Below, piece after piece: positions 1 through 5,813 of a stretch of 19,365 bases of DNA (position 1 is its first letter; every line of letters begins with the position of its first letter). Where the stretch lies: the NCBI GenBank assembly GCA_001556995.1, contig LSKF01000035.1, positions 1 to 19,365 of the forward strand, given 5' to 3'. This DNA is from Erythrobacteraceae bacterium CCH12-C2. Its GTDB lineage: Bacteria; Pseudomonadota; Alphaproteobacteria; Sphingomonadales; Sphingomonadaceae. The notes under the pieces are model-generated. The model was not told the origin of the DNA and did no database searches. It saw only the letters and a list, made by a program, of their open reading frames with translations. A program made the translations under genes and the position numbers.

Positions 1-93
1 TTCGGCGAAGGCAACTTCAAGGCCCTGTTCGAAAGCATGGAACGCGACCAGATCCAGCGCGGCGTGCTGACGGTTGAGGAGCCGGCGGAATGA
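1..93 (+). CDS. hpd: 4-hydroxyphenylpyruvate dioxygenase, C-terminal end only
   Basis: The window opens inside a reading frame that ends with TGA at 91-93. The 30 residues left begin FGEGNFKALFESMERDQIQR, which I recognise as the conserved C-terminal helix of 4-hydroxyphenylpyruvate dioxygenase. That cytosolic Fe(II) enzyme converts 4-hydroxyphenylpyruvate to homogentisate in tyrosine catabolism. This helix closes over the active site in the family. The stop overlaps the start of the next gene (ATGA), so the two are translationally coupled. The metal-binding residues lie outside the window, so identification rests on the tail alone. Confidence 0.85.
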   Translation, partial: FGEGNFKALFESMERDQIQRGVLTVEEPAE

Positions 94-650
94 CCCATCC
101 CGTCGCTCTGAAAGGTATCCACCACGCCGCCTACCGCTGCAAGGACGCGAAGGAGACGGTGGAATGGTATGCCCGCGTGCTGGGCATGACCTACACCACC
201 GCCTTTGCCGAGGATCATGTGCCCTCGACCGGCGAGTATGATCCCTACATGCACATCTTCCTCAACGCGGGGAACGGCAACATCCTCGCCTTCTTCGAAC
301 TGCCGAACCAGCCCGAGATGGGCAAGGACCCCAACACCCCCGCTTGGGTGCAGCACCTCGCGCTGCGGGTGCCTGACGAGGCCGCGCTGCTCGCTGCCAA
401 GGCGCATATCGAGGCGCAAGGCATCGACGTGCTAGGCCCCACACATCACGGCATTTTCAAGTCGATCTATTTCTTCGACCCCAACGGGCACAGGGTGGAA
501 CTCGCCGCCGATATCGGCACGGCGGAGCAATATGAAGAACTGCTGCGCGTCGCCCCGGTGATGCTGGAGGAATGGTCGCAAACCAAAAAGGCCCCCCGCC
601 ACGCCGATTGGCTGCATGAGATCGCCCGGGCGGAACACGCTGCAAAGTAG
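90..650 (+). CDS. VOC (glyoxalase/dioxygenase fold) family protein in the tyrosine-catabolism operon
   Basis: A 186-residue vicinal-oxygen-chelate protein. Two paired beta-alpha-beta modules are visible: residues about 8-72 start with GIHHAAYRCKD and end in ILAFFELP; residues about 86-140 start with VQHLALRV and end in the typical FFDPNGHRVEL. Likely metal ligands are His11 or His12, Glu70, His89 and Glu137, the usual His/Glu pattern of the fold. The start ATG overlaps the hpd stop by 4 nt, so it is probably co-transcribed with hpd and may act on an aromatic-catabolism intermediate or on lactoylglutathione-like substrates. The family covers glyoxalases, extradiol dioxygenases and isomerases, so the reaction cannot be named from sequence alone. 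Length and ligands look intact. Confidence 0.8.
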   Translation: MTHPVALKGIHHAAYRCKDAKETVEWYARVLGMTYTTAFAEDHVPSTGEYDPYMHIFLNAGNGNILAFFELPNQPEMGKDPNTPAWVQHLALRVPDEAALLAAKAHIEAQGIDVLGPTHHGIFKSIYFFDPNGHRVELAADIGTAEQYEELLRVAPVMLEEWSQTKKAPRHADWLHEIARAEHAAK

Positions 651-666
651 CTGCTGAACGCTCTGG

Positions 667-878
667 GGTTCGCGCAGAGACCGCAGAGGAGCAGAGACCG
701 CAGAGGGTCTGATATCTGCCGCGTCAGCGGCACCTGGGTTGCTGATACGTATACACGAAGAAGCAGCATTGCGTCCCAACCGGTGCTGCCCTCTTCATGT
801 CATCGTGTGAGCTGCCTCGCGGCTTTGCCGCGTAGCCTTCTCTGCGGTCTCCGCTCCTTTGCGGTCTCTGCGTGAACC
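667..878. repeat. 212-bp element with 41-bp inverted arms in a gene-free gap
   Basis: The 326-nt gap between the VOC gene and bchE holds no convincing gene. Its left part (667-707) and right part (838-878) are inverted copies of each other, matching at 36 of 41 positions by my hand alignment. Each arm is built from a repeated unit: in the left arm GCAGAGACCGCAGAGG occurs twice, at 674-689 and 691-706, giving a 17-nt period. The 130-nt centre carries a smaller hairpin, GCGGCTTTGCCGC near 819-831. I found no obvious target-site duplication and no transposase. Similar purine-rich GCAGAG repeats occur between genes in many proteobacteria, so it may be a dispersed non-autonomous element. It could also act as a transcription terminator after the VOC gene. 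Confidence 0.7.
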
Positions 879-976
879 ATACTGCCTGATGCCAGTGCTC
901 GCTTTTTGATCCAACGCAAAGCGCGCCCGCCCGCCTTCGCTCACCTTGGCACCGATCAAGGAGAGGGAATCGGCCC

Positions 977-2587
977 ATGCGCATTTTGTTCGTTCACCCC
1001 AATTACCGCTCGGGCGGGGCCGAGATTGCCGGGACGTGGCCGCCCGCTTGGGTGCCCTATCTCACCGGGCTGCTGCGGCGGGCGGGGTTTGACGACATTC
1101 ACTTCATCGACGCCATGACCGAAGGCGTCTCGGACGAAGACCTCGCCGAGCGGATGGCCGCGCTTCAGCCCGATGTGGTCGGCACCACTGCCATCACCCC
1201 CTCGATCTACGCCGCTGAACGCGTACTTGAGATCGCCGCGCTGACCGTGCCGGCTGCGGTGCGCGTGCTGGGCGGGATCCATGCGACCTTCATGTATGGG
1301 CAGGTCCTCGCCGAAGCCCCCCACATCGACGTCATCGTGCGCGGCGAGGGCGAGGAGATTGCGGTCGAACTGTTCACCGCGATCAAGGAAGGCCGCTGGA
1401 TCGAAAGCCGCGCCGGGATCAAGGGCCTCGCCTATCGCGACGGCGAGAAGATCATCGCCACCGAAGCCGCGCCGACGATCAAGGACATGGGCTCGATCAA
1501 GCCCGATTGGGACATTCTCGACTGGGACCAGTACAAATACATCCCGCTCGGCACCCGCGTCGCAATCCCCAACTTGGCGCGGGGTTGCCCCTTCACTTGC
1601 TCGTTCTGTTCGCAGTGGAAGTTCTGGCGCGATTACCGCGTGCGCGATCCGAAAGACGTGGTCGATGAAATTCAGGAGCTGCACGAGAAACACGGCGTCG
1701 GCTTCTTCATCCTCGCCGACGAGGAACCCACCATCAACCGCAAGGCCTTTATCAGGTTCTGCCAGGAGCTGATCGACCGCGGCCTGCCTGACAAGGTCAA
1801 GTGGGGGATCAACACCCGCGTGACCGACATCTACCGCGACAAGGAATTGCTGCCCTTCTACCGCCGCGCCGGCCTCGTCCATGTCAGCCTTGGCACCGAG
1901 GCGGCGGCGCAGATGAAGCTGGATCGGTTCAACAAGGAAACCAAGGTCGACGAGAACAAGAACGCCATTCGCCTGCTGCGCGAGGCCGATATTTTTGTTG
2001 AGGCGCAGTTCATCGTCGGGCTCGACAATGAAACGCCCGAGACGCTCGAAGAAACCTACCAGATGGCGTGGGACTGGCAGCCCGATCTTGCCAACTGGGC
2101 GATGTACACGCCGTGGCCCTACACCCCGCTGTTCGAGGAGCTGAAGGAACAGGTCGAGGTCCATGATTTCAGCAAGTACAACTTCGTCACACCGATCATG
2201 AAACCCGCGGCGATGGAGCGCGGGGAACTGCTCAACGGGGTGATGAAGAACTACCGCCGGTTTTACATGCAAAAAGCGCTGTTCCACTATCCGTGGCGGG
2301 GCACGGGCTTCCGGCGGCGTTATTTGCTTGGGTGCCTCTATGCCTTCCTGAGGGCCGGGTTCAAACGCAGCTTCTATGATCTCGGCAAGGCCGGGTATTG
2401 GGGCCCGCAGACCAAGAAGAGCGTCGATTTCCACTTCGACGAAACCCGCGGCGCGGCAGCGGATGCCGCGACCGACTGGCAGACCAATGCCGACAAGGCC
2501 GCGCAGGCGCAGGCCCGGCGCGAGGCGGTGCGCACCCAGATGAAGGAGCGTGCGCAGACCCGCGCCAAAGACCGGCTGGAGCTGTAA
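977..2587 (+). CDS. bchE: Mg-protoporphyrin IX monomethyl ester anaerobic oxidative cyclase BchE (radical SAM)
   Basis: A 536-residue protein beginning [19 protein letters not shown], characteristic of BchE. BchE builds the isocyclic E ring of bacteriochlorophyll from Mg-protoporphyrin IX monomethyl ester without O2, taking the oxygen from water. Residues about 1-140 form a cobalamin-binding-like domain. Residues about 190-420 are the radical SAM core, with the [4Fe-4S] cysteines Cys204, Cys208 and Cys211 in [10 protein letters not shown]. The C-terminal tail (about 490-536) is charged, rich in Ala, Arg and Lys. The start is supported by AAGGAGAGGG at 958-967, about 9 nt upstream. bchJ follows after 2 nt, so the two form an operon. 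No TGT-N12-ACA (PpsR/CrtJ) site was seen upstream. Many aerobic phototrophs instead rely on the O2-dependent cyclase AcsF, which is not in this window. Confidence 0.93.
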   Translation: MRILFVHPNYRSGGAEIAGTWPPAWVPYLTGLLRRAGFDDIHFIDAMTEGVSDEDLAERMAALQPDVVGTTAITPSIYAAERVLEIAALTVPAAVRVLGGIHATFMYGQVLAEAPHIDVIVRGEGEEIAVELFTAIKEGRWIESRAGIKGLAYRDGEKIIATEAAPTIKDMGSIKPDWDILDWDQYKYIPLGTRVAIPNLARGCPFTCSFCSQWKFWRDYRVRDPKDVVDEIQELHEKHGVGFFILADEEPTINRKAFIRFCQELIDRGLPDKVKWGINTRVTDIYRDKELLPFYRRAGLVHVSLGTEAAAQMKLDRFNKETKVDENKNAIRLLREADIFVEAQFIVGLDNETPETLEETYQMAWDWQPDLANWAMYTPWPYTPLFEELKEQVEVHDFSKYNFVTPIMKPAAMERGELLNGVMKNYRRFYMQKALFHYPWRGTGFRRRYLLGCLYAFLRAGFKRSFYDLGKAGYWGPQTKKSVDFHFDETRGAAADAATDWQTNADKAAQAQARREAVRTQMKERAQTRAKDRLEL

Positions 2588-2589
2588 CC

Positions 2590-3183
2590 ATGCATGGGTC
2601 TGCAGCGGGTCATGCCGGCGCTTTGATCGGGCCGAATGCGGTGCTCCAGACGGTCGCGGCGATGGAAGCGCAGCTGGGGCGGGCAGAGACGCGCGCGATC
2701 CTCGATGATGCGCAGATCGCCGCCCTGCCCTCGGGTGAGGCGATGATCCCCGAGGTGCAGGCGCTGCGCCTCCACCGCTGGCTGGCGCTGCACGAGCCGC
2801 TCGGCAGCTTCGTCATTGCCGAGGATGCAGGCGCGCGCACCGCCGATTACATCATCGCCCACCGCATCCCGCGCCCCGCCGTCTGGTTGCTGCGGCATCT
2901 GCCCGCTTCGGCAGCCGCCCCACTCCTGATGGCGGCGATCCGCAAGCATGCCTGGACCTTCATCGGCGCGGGACAATTCGCAGCCCATGGCCCATGGCGC
3001 TTCACCATCGACCGCACCTGTGCCGATGATGCGGTGCTGCCGCCTGAGAGCCTGTTTCACTGGTATGCGTCGGTGTTCACCCGGCTCTACCGCGAATTGG
3101 TGGCGCGTGATTGTACCTGCCGGATGATCGCCGCGCCGCCGGGCCGGCCATTGGCGCGGTGCTTTGCCATCACCTTCTGTTAG
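2590..3183 (+). CDS. bchJ: BchJ, V4R-domain bacteriochlorophyll biosynthesis protein
   Basis: A 197-residue protein directly behind bchE (2-nt gap), with GGAG at 2578-2581 inside the end of bchE as ribosome-binding site. The order bchE-bchJ is the classical one in purple bacteria, and the sequence (IGPNAVLQTV...GEAMIPEVQALRLHRWL) fits BchJ. The C-terminal third (about 130-197), with Cys-rich ends at RDCTCRM and ARCFAITFC, matches the V4R small-molecule-binding domain. BchJ was first described as a vinyl reductase. Later genetic work on the true 8-vinyl reductases (BciA/BciB) makes a role as tetrapyrrole carrier or accessory factor more likely. The gene ends in a 4-nt convergent overlap (TTAG) with the next gene, leaving no room for a terminator between them. 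Confidence 0.87.
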   Translation: MHGSAAGHAGALIGPNAVLQTVAAMEAQLGRAETRAILDDAQIAALPSGEAMIPEVQALRLHRWLALHEPLGSFVIAEDAGARTADYIIAHRIPRPAVWLLRHLPASAAAPLLMAAIRKHAWTFIGAGQFAAHGPWRFTIDRTCADDAVLPPESLFHWYASVFTRLYRELVARDCTCRMIAAPPGRPLARCFAITFC

Positions 3184-4139
3184 GGCACATCGGCTGCACA
3201 GGTGAGGCGGATCTCGCCCGCTGCCAGATCATAGGTCAGACGCGAGCAATGCGCGATCTGATCGCGGCCGATGCGAGTGAGGAGGTCGGGCCTGCCGTGC
3301 CCCTTGCGGCGGCTGACGGTGATGTTGCCGGGCGCGAACCGCGGATCATTCTCGCCAATCTCGCCCACCCGGCGCGGCTCGCCATAATCCTCCACCCGCA
3401 CCGCGAAGCGATCGACCACGAGCTCGCCCAGCAGGATCGGGGTGGCGATTCGCATCATCCGGGTCGGGCGCTGAATGCCGAAGTTCATCAGCGTGTTGCC
3501 GTCCGTTCCGGGCACAAAGCCGCCGTCCTGATGGGTAGCGATAAAGTTGGCGGTGGGCGCGGTGACAAGGTTTTCGCTGCGCTGGTGGGCAAAGATCGTC
3601 ATCAGCCGCTGCTTGCCGACCATCACTTCGGTCCCCAGCCGGGTGTCGTCCCGTCCGCCGCTGCGCTTGAGGGCGAAGCGATGCACGGTCTCCCCGTCAG
3701 GCGCGGGCGGGCCGAGCGCGAAGGTCACACGGGCATAGGGCAGGCTATGCACCCCGATGACCCCATCAGCCTTGCGCGAGGCGAAGCGTTCGGACCAGCT
3801 AACCAGCATGGGCGCAGGGCTCGCGCCGAAATCCACCGCAGCAAGGGCGCTGAGCCCTTCGACCTCTACCGGCCCGAACCGCCAGCCTCGCCGCTGTTCG
3901 GGCAGCAGCCTGAGCCGCGCGGCGACTTCGCTATTGATGATCGGCGCGCCGAAGGAATCGGAGGAGACCTCCATCCTTAGCGGTTCGCCATTGAGCCACA
4001 GGGTGATGATGTTCTCGCCTTCCAGCACCAGCTCGTCCGGCAGCGGCGTTGCTGGCGGGGGTGCTTGCGCGGCCTGCGCAGGGGTGATGGTCAGCAGCCC
4101 AGCAAGCAGGGCAATTACGCAAGTCAGCCGGGTAAGCAT
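3180..4139 (-). CDS. Exported protein of unknown function, weakly aspartyl-protease-like
   Basis: A 319-residue protein when started at ATG 4139, which has AGGGA about 9 nt upstream and gives a clean signal peptide (MLTRLTCVIALLAGLLTITPAQA, cut after AQA). A longer start at 4160 adds seven residues but lacks a good ribosome-binding site. The mature protein is predicted periplasmic. Around residues 49-73 the stretch LWLNGEPLRMEVSSDSFGAP resembles the flap/active-site segment of retropepsin-type aspartyl proteases (NG...D-T/S-G-A), but the core reads DSFGA, so an extra Phe breaks the motif. A second similar half may lie near GELVVDRFAV. I would not call it an active protease. Its stop overlaps the bchJ stop in convergent orientation. 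No partner gene is evident. Confidence 0.65.
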   Translation of the reverse strand: MLTRLTCVIALLAGLLTITPAQAAQAPPPATPLPDELVLEGENIITLWLNGEPLRMEVSSDSFGAPIINSEVAARLRLLPEQRRGWRFGPVEVEGLSALAAVDFGASPAPMLVSWSERFASRKADGVIGVHSLPYARVTFALGPPAPDGETVHRFALKRSGGRDDTRLGTEVMVGKQRLMTIFAHQRSENLVTAPTANFIATHQDGGFVPGTDGNTLMNFGIQRPTRMMRIATPILLGELVVDRFAVRVEDYGEPRRVGEIGENDPRFAPGNITVSRRKGHGRPDLLTRIGRDQIAHCSRLTYDLAAGEIRLTCAADVP

Positions 4140-4202
4140 CGGGCAATTCCCTGAAACCATGGTTCTTTCGCTTACCGCCCTGTCAGTGCCGCGACAACCA
4201 GT

Positions 4203-4529
4203 CTAGCGCCCGCCGCGCTGCTTGCGTTCCTGCTCGCGCTTGAGCTTGAGCAATTCCTGCAGATCAACCACCTCAGCGCGCGCGCGCATCCACAGCATGC
4301 CGCCGATACTCCAACCCGCTATCGCCGCCACAAATACCGCTACGCCAACATGGAACGACGTGCCCTTTGGCTCTCCGGTCATGAACCAGATGAACCCGCC
4401 CATGATCGGCGCGAGGAGCGCAAGCCAGATTCCCGTCTGGCGCACACCCTTGCCATTGCGCGGCGCGATGCTGAAGCTGCCATATCCGCGCCGATACATC
4501 ACGAATGGCTTGTCTTCCTCACGCATCAT
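4203..4529 (-). CDS. Small two-helix membrane protein, function unknown
   Basis: A 108-residue protein when started at ATG 4529, which has GGAG a few bases upstream. A longer frame reaches 4550 but would overlap its neighbour by 32 nt. Two hydrophobic segments are visible, IWLALLAPIMGGFIWFM and VGVAVFVAAIAGWSIGGMLW, joined by a short loop with MTGEPKGTSFH. The C-terminus is a charged helix, EVVDLQELLKLKREQERKQR, likely a short coiled coil on the cytoplasmic side. The start overlaps the end of the ribbon-helix-helix gene by 11 nt (ATGATGCGTGA), implying translational coupling. It is the last gene of the SPFH operon. I do not recognise a named family. Confidence 0.7.
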   Translation of the reverse strand: MMREEDKPFVMYRRGYGSFSIAPRNGKGVRQTGIWLALLAPIMGGFIWFMTGEPKGTSFHVGVAVFVAAIAGWSIGGMLWMRARAEVVDLQELLKLKREQERKQRGGR

Positions 4530-4734
4530 GGTCTCCGTGTTTTGTGGCACCCACAGGCCGCCCGCGCCGCGCGCCCGCGCTCACCGCCACCTTCACCCCG
4601 CGCCGCGCCAGCGCTTCGCGTAGCAGCACTTCGATTTCGGCGTTCACGCTGCGCAGCTCGGCATCGGCCATCCGCTGGATCGCATCGTGAAGCGCCGGAT
4701 CGAGGCGCAGGGGGAAGGCTTTCTTGGCAGACAT
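4519..4734 (-). CDS. Arc-like ribbon-helix-helix DNA-binding protein
   Basis: A 71-residue protein. Residues 5-48 (KAFPLRLDPALHDAIQRMAD followed by ELRSVNAEIEVLLREAL) fit the ribbon-helix-helix fold. The strand residues FPLRL would contact DNA as a dimer, followed by helix A, a turn with SVNAEI, and helix B. The last 20 residues are basic and flexible (GARRGRPVGATKHG). It lies between the SPFH gene (39 nt upstream) and the two-helix membrane protein (overlapping start), so it is encoded in the operon it may regulate. The 28-bp palindrome at 5693-5720 in that operon's promoter is a natural candidate operator; this link is an inference. The sequence before the ATG has no strong ribosome-binding site, so translation may depend on the upstream gene. 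Confidence 0.8.
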   Translation of the reverse strand: MSAKKAFPLRLDPALHDAIQRMADAELRSVNAEIEVLLREALARRGVKVAVSAGARRGRPVGATKHGDHDA

Positions 4735-4743
4735 GCTGTTCAG

Positions 4744-4766
4744 ACCCGCTCGCCCCCCAAGCGGGT
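4744..4766. other. Hairpin between the SPFH and ribbon-helix-helix genes
   Basis: ACCCGCT (4744-4750) and AGCGGGT (4760-4766) pair perfectly around a C-rich 9-nt loop. The hairpin fills most of the 39-nt gap between the SPFH stop and the regulator start. It has no T-run on the minus strand, so it looks more like an attenuator or RNA-stability element than a full terminator. It would also sequester the region just upstream of the regulator's ATG. Confidence 0.5.
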
Positions 4767-4773
4767 ACTCTCC

Positions 4774-5676
4774 TCAGTAAAGCGAGCCGGCGTTGACCAC
4801 GGGCTGCGCCTCGGTTTCGCCGCAGAGCACCACCATTAGGTTGGATACCATCGCGGCCTTGCGTTCATCGTCGAGTTCCACAACTTTCTTTTCGGACAGC
4901 AGGTTAAGCGCCATCTCAACCATCGTGACCGCGCCTTCGACGAGCTTGGCCCGCGCCGCGATCACCGCTTCGGCCTGCTGACGGCGCAGCATCGCGCCCG
5001 CGATTTCGGGGGCATAGGCAAGGTGGGTGAGGCCGCATTCATCAACCGTGATCCCGGCCACCGTGAGCCGCTCGATCAGCGCGAGGCGCAGCTCCGCGCC
5101 GACTTCCTCGTGATTGCCGCGCAGGGTGATTTCGAGATGCTCGATATCGTCATAGGGATAGCGCGAGCCGATCGACCGCACGGCGGCTTCGATCTGCGCG
5201 GTCACGAATTCGCGGTAATCATCGACATCGAACAGCGCCTGCGCGGTGTCGGTGACGCGCCACACGACCTGCGCCGCCATCTCGATCGGATTGCCGCGCG
5301 CATCGTTCACCTTGATCTTTTCCGAGATGACGTTGTTGGCGCGCACGGCGATCTTCTTGCGTCCGAGCCACGGCAATACCCAGCGCAGGCCTTCGTTGCG
5401 GTCGGTGCCCTTGTAGGCGCCGAACAGCTGGATCGCCGCCGCCTCGTTGGGGTTGATCATGTAGAAGCCCGACAGGATCAAGAGGCCGATGGTGCCGGTG
5501 ATGAGCGCGAGGACCACCATCAGCCCATCCGGTTCGTCAGGCTTAACCGCGCCGATGAACAGCCACACAGCCAGCGCGACCAGCACAAGGCTGGCCAGGA
5601 GCATCACATATCCGCTCTGCGTGGCGGCCGGGACTTCCCGGCTGCGGTTGAGGGCGGGGGTATCAGCAAGGGTCAT
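4774..5676 (-). CDS. SPFH/band-7 domain membrane protein
   Basis: A 300-residue protein. Two transmembrane helices lie at about 23-43 (YVMLLASLVLVALAVWLFIG) and 52-73 (MVVLALITGTIGLLILSGFY). The SPFH/prohibitin-like domain runs from about 74 to 270: NPNEAAAIQLFGAYKGT, GLRWVLPWLGRKKIAVR, and the VVWRV...FDVDDYREFVTAQIEAAVR core. A helical stretch at about 225-265 (MLRRQQAEAVIAARAKLVEG) is typical for oligomerisation. Such proteins assemble into membrane rings or scaffolds. GGAG about 8 nt upstream supports the ATG. It leads a three-gene operon with an Arc-like regulator and a small membrane protein, transcribed away from the TIR gene. No NfeD-type protease partner is present. The precise role is unknown. 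Confidence 0.87.
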   Translation of the reverse strand: MTLADTPALNRSREVPAATQSGYVMLLASLVLVALAVWLFIGAVKPDEPDGLMVVLALITGTIGLLILSGFYMINPNEAAAIQLFGAYKGTDRNEGLRWVLPWLGRKKIAVRANNVISEKIKVNDARGNPIEMAAQVVWRVTDTAQALFDVDDYREFVTAQIEAAVRSIGSRYPYDDIEHLEITLRGNHEEVGAELRLALIERLTVAGITVDECGLTHLAYAPEIAGAMLRRQQAEAVIAARAKLVEGAVTMVEMALNLLSEKKVVELDDERKAAMVSNLMVVLCGETEAQPVVNAGSLY

Positions 5677-5692
5677 GACGAATCTCCAAGGC

Positions 5693-5738
5693 GATATAAT
5701 TATGATATCATATTTATATCAATTGGCAGGGCCGTCAA
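5693..5738 (-). promoter_or_regulatory. Promoter of the SPFH operon with a 28-bp palindromic operator
   Basis: Positions 5693-5720 form a dyad centred between 5706 and 5707. The outer arms are GATATAA and TTATATC, the inner core is ATGATATCAT, and 13 of 14 pairs match. On the minus strand a -35-like TTGACG lies at 5733-5738, and the -10 region (TATAAA or TATGAT) falls inside the palindrome, about 20-40 nt before the SPFH ATG. A repressor bound here would block RNA polymerase. A TATAAT also appears on the plus strand at 5695-5700 but lacks a good -35. The stretch is strikingly AT-rich against its GC-rich surroundings. The Arc-like protein of the operon is the likeliest ligand, by inference. 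Confidence 0.6.
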
Positions 5739-5813
5739 GCCGATTTGCGCGACACCGCTTGGCGGGTGGGGGTGTTTGGCTGTAACACGGCGTTTCAAGG
5801 GCTAGGACAGGGG

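Noticed and set aside
674..706. Direct repeats at 674-706 as part of a CRISPR array
   Set aside because: The two 16-nt units are separated by one base, with no spacers and no cas genes. They are part of the inverted-repeat element.
879..976. PpsR/CrtJ operator (TGT-N12-ACA) upstream of bchE
   Set aside because: I scanned the stretch before bchE and found no match with correct spacing.
956..2434. A 492-codon open frame on the minus strand opposite bchE
   Set aside because: It mirrors the codon structure of bchE, which has clear family motifs, and has no family features of its own. High-GC genes often leave such open antisense frames.
5745..5813. Longer start (TTG 5745) for the TIR-TPR protein
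   Set aside because: It lacks a ribosome-binding site, adds residues unrelated to the TIR domain and runs close to the palindromic promoter region. GTG 5814 with AGGA 6 nt upstream is better.
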